Shown: positions 1-14,559 of the stretch, piece after piece
Position numbering within the stretch: position 1 is the stretch's first letter
Layout: every line of letters starts with the position of its first letter
Origin: Eriocheir sinensis
Lineage: Eukaryota; Arthropoda; Malacostraca; Decapoda; Varunidae
Assembly (NCBI RefSeq): GCF_024679095.1
Contig: NC_066563.1
Location: 2,244,428-2,308,427 of the forward strand
DNA length: 64,000 nt
Direction: 5' to 3'
Notes under the pieces: generated by a model
The model's database searches: none
Told to the model about the DNA's origin: nothing
The model's input: only the letters and a program-made list of their open reading frames with translations
Program-made: the position numbers and the translations under genes

Positions 1-60
1 GGTACACGTTAGATGCTCTGAATTTCCTATAAGACATTGTTACGAACTTTCTTGTAGTAC

Positions 61-420
61 ATTACGGTTGTTGTTTACGATTTTTGTTGTTGTTGTTGTT
101 GTACGGTATTTTCTTATCTTTCACCTTAGTTTATATTAGTTTCCCTTTCCCCTCAACTTTTCTCTCCATTAAAATTTCTTCCGTGTCTACTTTTTTTCTT
201 TTGCGATTAATTTTCAACATTTTTACTGGACGTTGCTGCAGGATTTTTCTATTATACAATTACTCGTTACTTTCCTGTCACATTATTTTCTCATTAGTTT
301 TCCTTCCTTCAGGCATTTCTCTCCATTAAACTTCTTCCTTGTCTGTTATTATCTATTGCACTTTATTATTATTCTGTATCCTCTTTTTCACGAGTTATTC
401 CCTCGCCTCTTCTCTCTCCC
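61..420. repeat. 157-bp tandem duplication, AT-rich
   Basis: TCTCTCCATTAAAATTTCTT (161) and TCTCTCCATTAAACTTCTT (318) mark two units of the same AT- and pyrimidine-rich sequence. A (TTG)n run sits at 87-101. The overlapping open frames are translated repeat. Confidence 0.6.
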
Positions 421-624
421 TTTTCATTTCCCCGCTATGGCCTTGTCCACTGGTCCTCCCCCCCCCATCATTCCCTCGTCCTCCCCCGCCTTGTCCCCTC
501 GCCCTGGTTCCTGTGCCTCCTCCCCTCTTCGTCCCCACTCCCCTCCCCCCTCAGCTGTCAGCCAGGGGGCACAAGAGACAGTCATTACCACTCTTATTAA
601 AGGCGCTACAGTGCATTCAATATA

Positions 625-626
<2 letters not shown>

Positions 627-683
<57 letters not shown>
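627..683. repeat. (TG)n microsatellite
   Basis: A 57-base uninterrupted TG run with no gene around it. Confidence 0.98.
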
Positions 684-686
<3 letters not shown>

Positions 687-899
687 ATGGCTTTTTTTTG
701 TTTTAGTTATGGCTTATTCCTTTTTGTTATTATATTGCGTGTTTAATGTCAACTATATCTATCTTATTGTATTCTCCTCTAATATTTGCAACCATCCAGT
801 ATATCTATGTATCTGTCTGTTGTGTCAGTATGTCTGTTCCTTTACTTATCTGTCTCTCTATCTTCTATAATGATTGCAGTCCATCGCCAGGCATATGTA

Positions 900-1440
900 T
901 CTGTCTGTCTGTCTTAGTTTTCTTCCGTCTCTTGCAACGCCCTCCCTAATCTTCACGCCATCATTTGTCTGTCTATGTCCGTCTTCATCTGTGTGTCTGT
1001 CTGTCAGTCTGTTTTTCCCTTTCTTCAAGCGCTCTCCTTTACCTCCACCTCCTTCATCTTTGTCTGTCAGTCTGCTCTTCCCGTCTCATTAAAAGCCCCC
1101 CGCAACTTCCTCGCCTTCATCTGTCTGTCTGTCTGTCTGTCTGTTCTTCTGTCTTCAAACGCCCTCCTTCGCCTCCCCCGCCTTCATCAGTGTGTCTATC
1201 TGCCCGTCTGTTCTTCCGTCTCATCAACAGCCCTCCACAACCTCCTCGCCTTCATCTGTCTGTCCGTCTGTTCTTCTGTCTTCAAACGCCCTCCTTCGCC
1301 TCCCCCGCCTTCATCAGTGTGTCTATCTTCCCGTCTGTTCTTCCGTCTCATCAACAGCCCTCCACAACCTCCTCGCCTTCATCTGTCTGTCCGTCTGTTC
1401 TTCTGTCTTCAAACGTCCCCTTCACCTCCCCCGCCTTCGT
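900..1440. repeat. 127-bp dimeric minisatellite, about 3.5-4 units
   Basis: CTTCAAACGCCCTCC-type landmarks lie at about 1023 (diverged), 1153, 1280 and 1407, giving a 127-bp period. Each unit is itself two related halves of about 64 bp: one with CTTCAAACGCCCTCC, one with CTCATCAACAGCCCTCC. Both halves end CGCCTTCATC followed by TCTG repeats. Units 1153 and 1280 are almost identical, so the array grew recently. A decayed half-unit lies at about 900-1020. Confidence 0.9.
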
Positions 1441-2550
1441 CTAATTGCTCAAATCCTGCTATGATTGGCCCTACCACTCATCGCCTCCCCTTGGAATCCG
1501 CCGACCGAGAATAAGACTTAATGCTCATTTCCATACCGGCCCATTTTAACGCCGCCGACAATAGACTCCCGCGCCTCACGCCCTGTCAATCACGCCTCCC
1601 CTTCCCCTTCCTCCCATGCCCCTGCCGACCCCCTCTGGACTCCCCCCTGCCACGCTTCCCTGAATTTTGCGTCTGGAGCGTCGGTTTCCGTCAGCGCTGC
1701 GGGGACTCTCACGCGCCCTGTCACTCCCCACGTGGCGGATCCGATGCTCTTCAGGATTACATAAAGGATTATAACACGCATCGCTGACGTGTTATATCCT
1801 CTTATTAGACCACCGCCTTTGTTGCATCTTGCTTGCTTCCATCTCTTCATGTACATACACTTGCATCTCTTATTGTACTTGTAATCGCGTCTCTTCTTCT
1901 TGGGCAAAAATGAGGAGAGGAAAAGTACAGTGATTACAGACGCTATTTATGGGGGCTTTAATCTTGCTCGGCGATAAACGAGGCGGCGTGTCTGGAGGCG
2001 CGGAGAGGACGCAGCGGGGGACGGACTCTGCTATTTAAGGTTAATTGCTTAAATATGGCCCGAGGCTGGAGGGCAGAGGGACAGCCCATTGAAATTAGCT
2101 ATGCAAATTTAACAAAGGAGGGGGGATTAAGTTGCTTCTGGGCGGTGGTGGGGAGGCAGGGGAGAGCACGGGAAAGAAGGAGGGTGTGAAGGTGGGCTGC
2201 TGGGGGCTGTTGGGGGAGCTTGGAGTCAGGGTGAAGAGGAGGCCTGAGAAAAGACCCAATGGAAACAGGCACGAGCCACCTTGATGCTCATTTATGAAAA
2301 AGCGGAACCTGAGGGGAAAAAGGGAAGCGTGTGAGTGTGGGGTGTGGGGGGGGGGGGAGCCAGGCTGAGAGATAATCCTCCACAGTGTTACTAGATTGTC
2401 GTTTTTAGCACAGTATTTCTGAGTCATAACTACTGTAAAAAAAGAGTCACAATTTTACGGTTTTGAGGATAACTCTAATTGAATAGTGTTATTTTTTGGG
2501 GGGGTACTTAAGTTTTGGGTCTGAGTACGACAATCTGGAAATGATGAGGA
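1441..2550. other. Non-coding, largely non-tandem sequence
   Basis: GC-moderate DNA without a credible gene. 1970-2125 looks unusually complex: it holds CTATTTAAGG, TTGCTTAAATATGG and the exact octamer ATGCAAAT at about 2101. 2346-2357 is a 12-G run. Confidence 0.45.
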
Positions 2551-2663
2551 GGATATGAAGAGGTGGATGTGAAGGGGTGGATGTGAAGGGGTGGATGTGA
2601 AGGGGTGGATGTGAAGGGGTGGATATGAAGAGGTGGATGTGAAGGGGTGGATGTGAAGGGGTG
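2551..2663. repeat. 14-bp minisatellite, eight units
   Basis: The unit GGATGTGAAGGGGT is repeated head to tail. Two units read GGATATGAAGAGGT (at 2551 and near the middle), which suggests block duplication of a 1+4 pattern. Confidence 0.93.
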
Positions 2664-2928
2664 TTACTGGAGACTAGGAAATGCTTTGCTGTGATGAAGA
2701 CGGAAGTTAAATACAAACCTACACTGAAAGAATAGTAATCATGAAAATATGTAAATTCTAATATTAAAAACACATGCACTGACTTGTTAATAAGAGGAAG
2801 CGATCTAATGCCATGCCGACTAACCCTGAGCTCCTGATTATCATTATTTTAAGGTTTCTGATTCTATGCATTTTTAGTTTCTTATCTTATACAAAACTGG
2901 CTTACCTGACATTATAAAAAGAAAAAAA

Positions 2929-3058
<130 letters not shown>

Positions 3059-3136
3059 GGGGAGGGGGGAAGGCAGGTTCTTATTCACACCACTATGAAT
3101 CATCGAGGCAGACGCTTACATGACAAAAGGAGGAGG

Positions 3137-3138
<2 letters not shown>

Positions 3139-3185
<47 letters not shown>

Positions 3186-3204
3186 GCCCCCCCCCCCCCC
3201 CCCC
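3139..3204. repeat. (CA)n joined to an 18-C run
   Basis: (CA)23 at 3139-3184 is followed after AG by 18 C (3187-3204). The same kind of C-run plus CA compound occurs at 57695-57793. Confidence 0.97.
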
Positions 3205-3252
3205 ATATCTAAACAACGTTAAAGTCCTCGTTATATATACAGAGGAAGCGGC

Positions 3253-3254
<2 letters not shown>

Positions 3255-3329
<75 letters not shown>

Positions 3330-3332
3330 GTG
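3255..3332. repeat. (GT)n microsatellite
   Basis: About 74 bases of GT, only 50 bases after a CA/C compound of opposite strand sense. Confidence 0.97.
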
Positions 3333-3453
3333 CAATTCGGATGGTGACACATACAGCAAAAAAGAAAAAAAAATGAAAATGGTTTATTGCGAAGTTTTAT
3401 AATTACGCTTTCGTTTCAAATATATTTTTAAATTTAAAGCAGATGATCGTTTT

Positions 3454-3698
3454 TGGTAGTGGTGGAAGGAGGGGTGGGGGGTGGTGGTGGTGGTAGTGGT
3501 GGCAGTGGTGGTAGTGGCGGTGGTGGTGGTAGTGGTGGTGGTGGTGGTAATGGTGGTGGTGGTGGTGATGACAGTGGTGGTGGTGGTGGTAGTAGTGGTG
3601 GTAGTGGTGGTGGTAGTGGTGGTGGTGATGACAGTGGTGGTGGTGGTGGTGGTGGTGCTAGTGGTGGTGGTGGTAGTGGTGGATGGGGGGGGGGGGGT
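3454..3698. repeat. Imperfect (TGG)n array ending in a 13-G run
   Basis: About 245 bases of TGG with scattered TAG, TGA and GAT units. GATGACAGTGG recurs at about 3566 and 3626, so there is a higher-order repeat of about 60 bp. It ends with 13 G (3685-3697). Poly-Gly/Val/Pro frames are artefacts. Confidence 0.95.
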
Positions 3699-4604
3699 AC
3701 ATGTGTAGAGTTGTGTTGACAATGTGTAGACGGAAGGAGTACCACCTGGTATATATCCTCTTCTCTCTCTCTCCGGTAATGAGGACACGCTAACACACCC
3801 TCTAAACATGTAGGATAACACGTAAGCACAAACACACACAAAACACACGAATGTATTTAACAACAAAACCACGTGACCCGCATAATAAGCGCCCCTTTAG
3901 GATGCTCCCTTTGTTTTCCTTGTTATTGGTATGAAATGAATTAATGAATAAATATAAGCACACATGCGGTCCTGTCCCCCGCCACAGCGACAAACAATAT
4001 CTCGTAAAATGAGAAGGAAATACAAACCGAGAATAACAAAACTGAAATACGAACAAAAATATGAAAACAAAAAACTGACAAACAGCGCCTAAATTAGCTG
4101 TGTTACCAAAGTTTCAGTGGGTGAGTGACTGGAAACATTAGGTATTTAAATATGAACATGGAACTATTGAAAACAAGACACCGCTGGAAACGTATTTAAT
4201 CATCTCATTTGTCATTTCGAAACCTCCTTGCGGGCACTTCCTTTTATCCAGCTCTTTGTTTGTCACTGTAAAAAACAACTCAGCAGCACAATGATATATT
4301 TACCTGAGAAACCGACCGGGTAGGTAATATATATCACCTACAATTACCGAATCATCACCCTTTCTGTTTCCTGAGTTTCCTGAAGAGGTGAGGAAAAGGG
4401 AAACAGGTGAGAGATGGGGAGTCCGCGCGCCGCCGGGGAGGGGAGGGAGGCTCTGCGTGTGGACCGAGGCCGTAAAAGCGCAATTTACAACGTGCAAAAG
4501 TACACCGCCGATCCCCCGCTGCCTTGCCGGGAAGAAAAATCGCTTATAATTAGGATAATCACACGGTGCTCGGCCCAAAGGAGACCAGCAGTCAAGTGTG
4601 CATT
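3699..4604. other. AT-rich sequence without recognised feature
   Basis: Mixed AT-rich DNA with CACGTAAGCAC-like A/C stretches, then a GC-rich patch at 4425-4475 (GTCCGCGCGCCGCCGGGG). No credible gene on either strand. Confidence 0.5.
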
Positions 4605-4975
4605 TGCAAAGATGAAGGTCAAGGAGTGTTGTGGCTTTACTCTCCGCTCCTTTCTCCCATCCAACCACTCCCTTACGAAGAACATGTAGGCTTGACCTCC
4701 CTTACCTCCCCCTGTATGAAGATGATGGCCAGGGAGTATCGTAGCCTGAAACATCTATTCTTGTAGCCTTAAATCCTCCTACCTCTCTCTCCCAGCCTTT
4801 TCTAACACCCCCGTTCCCTTCCAAACACTCCCTTTCGTATATAGTACAAGCAGACTTAACTTCTCTAACACCTTCCTTTGTGTAAATGAAGATCAGGCAG
4901 TAATGTAGCCTCAAACCCCTTTTGTTGTAGCCTTAAATCCTCCTACTTCTCTTTCACAGCCTTTTCTTACAGTCT
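4605..4975. repeat. Tandem repeat, three units of about 110-166 bp
   Basis: Starts near 4611, 4721 and 4887 read GATGAAGGTCAAGGAGT, GATGATGGCCAGGGAGT and AATGAAGATCAGGCAGT. TTGTAGCCTTAAATCCTCC recurs at 4761 and 4925. The overlapping open frames on both strands follow from the repeat. Confidence 0.75.
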
Positions 4976-5039
4976 TTACTTCTCCGTCTCACTATCACCT
5001 CGTGGCATCTCTTCCCAAACCCGTCAGCACACACACATA

Positions 5040-5350
5040 TGGGCTGAACAGCTTCCAGACATGCAGCTTCATCTGACCTTCAGCACATCATCTTGGCCAC
5101 AGGTTTTGCTTCTCCTTCCCACCCACGCTTTGTTCCTCATCTCTGACTCCTCATTCCTAACCTTTACTCGATGATATCTGCAACACATTCCTTTCCTCCA
5201 CCCTCACACCCACCTACATATCATCTTGTCCACACGTTATGTTTCCTTTTTTTCTTCCCATTTCTCCCGCACGTCTTACCTAATCCCTAACCTGCACGCT
5301 ATTGTATTTACTACGCACTTCCTTCTTCCTCTTCACCTCTCTCTACCCCC
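5040..5350. repeat. About 131-bp tandem duplication
   Basis: ATCATCTTGGCCACAGGTT near 5088 and ATCATCTTGTCCACACGTT near 5219 head two alignable pyrimidine-rich units that continue CTTCCCA...CTAATCCCTAACCT or CTCATTCCTAACCT. Confidence 0.65.
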
Positions 5351-5447
5351 AAACACGAACACTTACGTATCAACTCCTTAAATGTTTTCTCTCTCACAAT
5401 CGCACAGGCAAGCTAGGAAAAACAGACTGAGACAAACACACATGCAA

Positions 5448-5450
<3 letters not shown>

Positions 5451-5512
<62 letters not shown>
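5451..5512. repeat. (CA)n microsatellite
   Basis: A 62-base pure CA run. Confidence 0.98.
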
Positions 5513-5514
<2 letters not shown>

Positions 5515-6701
5515 CTAATTTACCCACAATACGCACGCATCCTTCCTCACACACCAACACACTTCCTCCCGCAATTATGACGCCCGTGTCCAGAGGCGAT
5601 GAGAACCCTTTTTAAAACTGGACCGACCGAGCCACGACTGAGTGAGTGAAACAAACGCAAATTTAAGTGTAAGCTACGGCTTCTTTAACCTTGAATTATC
5701 CGACATTAAGCTTATTACGCACTTTCCTAAATAAATCGTCGCCTTTCACGAGCATACAGTCCTTCCCTCCTCACACTAACACACTGAAAATTAGCTCGTA
5801 ATGGCTCCACGTAAAGCCGTAAGTCTCCAAGTCATCCGTTTCCTTCTTCCATCTATTACACGTCGGCCTGGACACGAGAACCTCCCATTTAAGTGCTGAC
5901 AATGCCTTTCCGTTCCACCTGCACAAACAAAGCCCCTCCGCTCACTTTCATCATCTTTTACTTATTGCATTTTCACTGACGTAATTTTTTCCTTCCCTAA
6001 TTATTCCTCTCACCCATGCTTTCTCGTTTTTTACAGTTTTATTACTTTGTATTGTGTGGAAGATGCAAGTTCGGGTTGGCATTGTAATCTATAGCCCTTT
6101 ACTAGTTTATCGATCTGCACGTGTTGTTAGATTAAAAACAAAACAAAACTATAACTAAAAAAAATCATGAGCTTGTGGATAGTTCTCTAGGCGGTGGGTG
6201 GACGATGAAACCCTGTATAGTGGAGCAAATGAGGTTACTGGAGATCCATTCCTCACTGGTGTAGGCAGAATTGTGACCTGGGTTATACTCTGGCTAATGT
6301 AGGGAGTGATTGGACGCTGGATGAGAAACTGTAAAGCAAAACACAAACGGATGCCTGGCAAGAGAAGGAAAAAATGTTCGGTGTGTCGTACCTGACTTCC
6401 TATCAGAAGCTTCATCTCAAGGACCTTGGCGCGTATTTATGAGCGCATAGATTAGTCATTGACCAGGAATTTGACTTTAGTTATTGCGAGAATGATATTT
6501 AGTCTTTGCTGACATAAGCACGGTTCTCCTCACCAAGAGTTACGAAAGGAAGGAACAAAACTGAAAGAAACTTGTGATGAAGGCCTACCGTAAGAAAAGA
6601 ACGCGCATTAAACATGGATTAGTTAATTGTTAATTATTAATTGTTTTTAATGCTTTACTCAAAACATTAAATTTGGTATTGAACCCAAAATATAATAAAC
6701 A
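5513..6701. other. Intergenic sequence, nothing recognised
   Basis: Balanced to AT-rich DNA. The longest frame (6155-6415, reverse) has no recognisable domain and no splice context. Confidence 0.5.
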
Positions 6702-6716
6702 CAATAATAATAACAC

Positions 6717-6801
<85 letters not shown>

Positions 6802-6960
6802 TATAATAATAATAACAATAATAAAAATATAATGAAAAAACAAAAACAAGAACAACAAAAATAAAAAAATAACAATAATAATAATAATGATTATAATAAT
6901 GGTAATAATACTAATAAAATTATACGAGTAAATGCTAATAATAACAACAACAATGTAAAA
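6702..6960. repeat. (AAT)n microsatellite with degenerate flank
   Basis: A pure AAT core at 6718-6801, followed by imperfect AAT, AAC and AAAAAC units to about 6955. Confidence 0.95.
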
Positions 6961-7192
6961 AAGACTGGGCATTCCTGCTCGTTCCTGAAGGCCGCCGAAC
7001 AAACACTCATTCTTCCTGTCATCAGGAAATACCCGCCGCGGTCACCCTGATGAAAGCACCCACGCCCGGCGCACACCTCGCCCTGCTAACAAGACTAACA
7101 TTCCTGCCGCCCAGCCACGTCGCTTCTTCTTCCCTGAAGCGGCGAGAGGCGCAGCACGGGGGCGGAGGACAGGCCGGCAATGAATTTTATAT

Positions 7193-8002
<810 letters not shown>

Positions 8003-8080
8003 ACAGCAGGAGGAGCCACATCTCAGCAGGGGAAGCCAAAACTAAGCAGCAGGGGCCACACTGTAGCCAGCAGGAGGCGC
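8003..8080. repeat. About 22-bp CAGCAGG minisatellite, four units
   Basis: CAGCAGG occurs at 8004, 8024, 8047 and 8069, followed each time by a GG/GCCACA- or GCC-like segment. Spacing is 20-23 bp. Confidence 0.6.
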
Positions 8081-8207
8081 GGCGGGAAGATAATGAAGGT
8101 GTGGGTATGCAAGGCTCACAGTCGACGCCGTTCCTGCAAGTCGCTAATGGTGTAAAACTGAGGTCGTGTGAGGTAGCTTAAATCCTTCCTGGTCTGGCGG
8201 CTCTGTA

Positions 8208-8405
8208 GAGGTGGAGGGGGAGGAGGAAGAGGAGGAGGAGAAGGAAGAGGAGGAGGAGGGAGAAGAGGAGGAGGAAAAGTGGACAGGGAACGGAAAAGGC
8301 TATATAGAGGAAGCGGATATAAGAAAAGGAGGAATGGAAGAAGGTGGAGAGAGAGGACAGAGGAGGAGGAGAAAGAAAACAGAGGAAGAGGATGATAAAG
8401 AAAAT
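8208..8405. repeat. (GGA)n-rich polypurine tract
   Basis: About 200 bases almost purely of A and G, with runs of GGA and GAA. Glu-rich and Ser/Leu-rich frames on the two strands are composition artefacts. Confidence 0.85.
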
Positions 8406-8547
8406 GATGTTATTGGCCGTTGTGGTGGTTAGCTCAGCTTCCAGAGACGGAATATCGAAGATCACTCACACACGTCTGTATCGATAATAATATTTCAGAG
8501 TTATTTTCATAGTCTTGATAATGCCGAGAACACCTCCTGCTGCTGCC

Positions 8548-8589
8548 ACTACTACTATTACTACTACTACTACTACTACTACTACTACA
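8548..8589. repeat. (ACT)n microsatellite
   Basis: ACT units with one ATT variant, preceded by TGCTGCTGCC. Confidence 0.95.
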
Positions 8590-11084
<2,495 letters not shown>

Positions 11085-11290
11085 AGAGTCGCAGCAGCCT
11101 AAGTGATCCGAACCCGTTCCTTCCCCTCCTTCCCCGCCGCCGCCTCACGCGCTATAAATCACCAGCGGCGCCTCCTCCCCCTCCCTCAGCGCTTCTTGGT
11201 GGCCTCCGCTGCACGACGAGGCTTTGCCCACGACACACGGGCTGCGCTCCGCTGCCTCCCACGCCCCGGCACTGTTATTGAGCTCATGAT
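11085..11290. other. CpG-rich segment with a TATAAA-like motif
   Basis: A GC-rich stretch with many CpG (CCGCCGCCGCCTCACGCG, GCTGCACGACGAGG, GGGCTGCGCTCCGC). GCTATAAATC lies near 11150, with CCTCAGCGC about 30 bases downstream. A promoter is possible, but no coding exon or splice signal supports one on either side. Confidence 0.3.
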
Positions 11291-11425
11291 AAACACACAA
11301 GCGGCGCAAGTTATGGCTCAGGTGTTCATGTGGAATGCATGAATCAATTTCTTTAAGTTATCGTTCGAGTGTATTTATGTTTTACTTCAGGTCAAGGGAG
11401 ATAAGAATGCCTTAGAGTTTAAGGT

Positions 11426-11620
11426 CCATATTATCAAACTCCTCGAAGGCTTTGTCCATATAATATTTCAAAAGGCTTCCGCAGAAGTCGTCGGGGTTTC
11501 CATGGATGGTTTCATGACCCTGGCGGTAGTTTTGCAAGGCTTTCGCGCCGTGAACGAGATAAAGTCATGACAGCCCGACGTAGCTCCTCTTTGACCTTAA
11601 AAAACGTTAGCAACAACAGC
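11426..11620. mobile_element. Dispersed repeat family A, copy 1 (non-coding)
   Basis: Landmarks occur in the same order and at similar spacing as in 51237-51425: CCATATT, 45-48 bases later GGCTTCCGCA, then TCGGGGTTTCCA, TGACCCT, GGTAGTTTT, and about 65 bases on TAGCTCCTCTTTGACCTT. No open frame, terminal repeats or flanking duplication were found, so the class is unknown. The two copies are clearly alignable but diverged. Confidence 0.55.
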
Positions 11621-12530
11621 CCCGAACGTGTGATAATGCGACTGTAAGACAACGAGAGCCGGAGGTAGTAAAGTTAATGGAGAGAATTAATTAATGGTTG
11701 AGGGCCCTTGTGTTATAGTAAAATTTTTGATATTTTTTTCTCAGCTATAAATTTAGAATATTTATTTTACTTTACAGCACAGCGAGGTGAAGGAAATATG
11801 GCTTCTCTGTTCAAGTGTCTATATGAATCAATTTTTAAGGTATCATTTAAAAGGGATTATACTTCACTTCACGGGGAGAAAAAAAATAATGGCTAAGATG
11901 CAGAAGAAATAAGTACTGCTGATGACAATTAATTAAATAGTAACAATGATGTCAACTCATCGTGACATAAACAAAATGGAAAGGATTACAGGCAAGTTTG
12001 TCATTATGAAGAATCAAACCATGTACAATGTAACTCATGAAAATGCATAATTGTCGAGTACAAACATGGGGCAGACCTGGTACGGCAGAGCACAGATAAA
12101 CACTTTAACCAATCCTCGTAGTCTATTTCCATCCATACTTATTGGGAAAGCTTGGGCAGATCGAGACCCCAAAATGAGTGTAAAAAGGCAGGAAAAGGTG
12201 GAGACGGGGGTAAACATGAAAGAGGTGAGAAAATGAGAAGCTAAAAGGGAGGAAAGAAGAGCCTGCTGGTGAAAGAAAAAGAACAGGCAAAATGAAGAGA
12301 TGAAATTAGAACCTTTGCCGATGAAGAGTGGGGAGAGTGCACTAACACCAGCCAGAGAAAAGTAGTTGACATTGGAAAGGAGTTGAGGAGAGTGAGTGTT
12401 CTTCAGTCGTATAATAGTCCTTAATGATAACAATGAAAAAAAAAAAAAGTCAGTCGAGCAGGAGGGAGACTCAGAAATAAAAAAAGGTAAAACATGAAGG
12501 AGTCTTGTTGTGGGGACGTTCATTGGTGCA
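11621..12530. other. AT-rich intergenic sequence
   Basis: No tandem repeat or gene recognised. The 162-codon reverse frame at 12035-12523 is Phe/Ser/Leu-rich and opposite A/G-rich DNA. Confidence 0.45.
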
Positions 12531-12800
12531 TTAGTGACGGAACGCGTTTGTTTAAGGTTTCGAGAGACGTCATAATTATAGATCCCACGCTGCTCATCTC
12601 AACATAAATCGCTGTTCCCGCCTCGTATGAAGGAATATATTTACATCCCATTTTGCGGCTGATAGGAGACGTGATGTGATACGCCTGATACGGGCCTGAA
12701 ACAAGTTACTGCAGTCCGGCGTGATGAATGGGATCAGCTGCTGTTAACATAATCCCAACATAAATCTCCATTATTTTAACATGGAAACATTTCATTGGCT
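12531..12800. other. Complex unique segment, possible conserved non-coding DNA
   Basis: About 270 bases without low complexity, containing GAGACGTCATAATTATAG, GGGATCAGCTGCTG (an E-box CAGCTG), and AACATAAATC twice in similar context (ATCTCAACATAAATCGC, ATCCCAACATAAATCTC). No open frame fits. A regulatory role is inference only. Confidence 0.25.
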
Positions 12801-12866
12801 ATACTCTTTTAAAATCATGAGTTATTGCCGTCGCGGGATAACAGGCGCTTCTTATGCTACTATTAT

Positions 12867-13121
12867 TACATTTTTTTTTATTATTATTATTTTTTGTTGT
12901 TATTTTTGTTTCTCTTCTTCGCTTTGTCTTATTGCTTTTCTATTTTTTTCCTACTCGTCCTCGTCCTCCTTTTTTTCTTCTGATCTTCCTTTTTCTTCTC
13001 CTCCTCCTCCTCCTCCTTCCTTCTTCCTTTTCTTTCTTTTTCTTTTTTCTTTTTCTTCTTTTTTTGTCCTTCTTCCCCTCCTTGTTCTTGTTCTATTCTT
13101 GTCCTTGTTCTTGTTCTTCCG
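12867..13121. repeat. T/C-rich low-complexity tract
   Basis: ATTATTATT, TTCTTTTTC, CCTCCTCCTCC and TTCTTGTTC phrases in a nearly pure pyrimidine run. The Phe/Leu/Ser frames are artefacts. Confidence 0.85.
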
Positions 13122-13359
13122 ATCAAGATGAGAAGGAAGTTTTCATAGATTCAAAACAACCTCGAAACTCCTGCCGGCCGTGGATGTACTTAACTCGCCT
13201 TTTCCCTCCACACTTGTCATGTCGGCGATTCCTTCAGCAAAAGTATGTGGGAGTTGCAAAGCCCCGCAGAGAATAAACCTCCGGAAGGGCGTTTTTTTGG
13301 GGGGTGGTCCATATATCATACTGTCGTCTCGAGGTGCTGCAGCAAGAGTTCAAAAACGA

Positions 13360-13851
13360 AAACATCCATCACGCACTGAAGGAGGAAGGAGGTGAAGGAA
13401 GGTGTTGAGAAAAGGAAGGTTTACGAGAAGGCTGTGAGGGAGGACAAAAGAACGTATGTGAAGGATGGAGCCATGAGAAAGTAGTCGAAAGGAACGAAAA
13501 GGCGGGGAAGGAATTAAACAGGAAAGATTTGAAGAAAGGAGAGGCGAAAATGAGTGTGCAAAGAGGTAGGAAATGACTGTGAAGGAGGTGAAAACGAAAT
13601 AGGTAGAGGAAGGAGACACGGGAAAGGAGTGAAAAGGTATGAGAAAGCGGGGAAGGAGGTAGGTGGGAAAAATGTGAAGGATAGAGATGCAAAAATGAAA
13701 TGATGTAAACAGGAAAAAGGTGAAAATGAGGAGCAAAAAGGAAGGTGGGAGGAGGAGGAGGAGGACGTTGGTGAAAGATGTGAACAAGCAAAATGAAGGA
13801 AGAAAGAAGTGAAGATGAAAGAAAAAGCGGTGGAAGAGGTAATGGATGTTA
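13360..13851. repeat. Polypurine degenerate repeat, GAAGGAGGTGAAA-type
   Basis: Almost pure purine DNA with recurrent GGTGAAGGA, GGTATGAGAAAG and GGTGAAAATGAG phrases. The reverse-strand frames are Phe/Ser/Leu/Pro-rich and are not considered genes. Confidence 0.6.
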
Positions 13852-14025
13852 GTGAAATGGTACAAAAGGGCGGTTTTCTTAACGTTCTGCTTCTTATTTC
13901 AGTTTTTCACGTCCATGTTTTTGAGGAAGCAGAGACGAGAAGGAATGACTGAAGAGGTGAAAAGGTGCAAGAAGGCGGTGTTTTTGATATCGTGTTTTAT
14001 TCCAGTTTTTCTCACCTACTTTTCA
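13852..14025. repeat. 105-bp duplication within a long open frame
   Basis: GTGAAATGGTACAAAAGGGCGG (13852) and GTGAAAAGGTGCAAGAAGGCGG (13957) head two copies that both continue through a T-rich segment to CAGTTTTTC. Because 105 is divisible by three, the frame at 13846-14118 keeps its reading through both copies. The encoded peptide has no recognisable domain. Confidence 0.65.
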
Positions 14026-14559
14026 CGAACCCTCTCTCAAGACGTAGATTCAGCAAGTCGTGTTTGGCTCCTTTTTCCTCCTCCTCGTCTTCGTCAACCG
14101 TTCAAGGAGTGGCGTTAATGTTTATGCTTCCGGCCTCGCCTTCATCACTAACTCACTCTCTCTCTCTCCCTTCCAGTTCATAATATTTCACACCAAGTTT
14201 TTCCTCACTCATTTAACCACTTTTTGTGTTGCTTTACTTCCACATAACCAACCTTCGTCGTGATCTTCGTTTTCCTCTTCTTTTCCACATTCTTTGCTTC
14301 CTCTTCCATAAAAGTTCAGTCTGATTTCTCTCTCATTTTATCCACAGTTTGTTTTGGTTCACTGTGATCTTTGCTTTCCTCTTCTTTGCGTCATATCCTC
14401 CTCTAAAGTGTTCTGCTCCGCTTCATTATCTATATCTCAACAAACCTCCTTCAGCATGCTATCGTCCTCATCACTATTCATTATATACCGTATTTAGCAA
14501 CAATCAGTTCTTCTCTAACCTGTTTTTGGCATCAACATTTTCATCTTTGTCCGTTGTAG

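Noticed and set aside
3384..3872. Poly-Thr, poly-Pro, poly-Gly and poly-Val frames
   Set aside because: All six frames over the imperfect TGG array are open because the repeat lacks stops; they are not glycine-rich or mucin-like genes.
8400..8450. tRNA-like phrase GTGGTTAGCTCAGCTTCC
   Set aside because: No matching B box, anticodon arm or acceptor pairing could be found around it.
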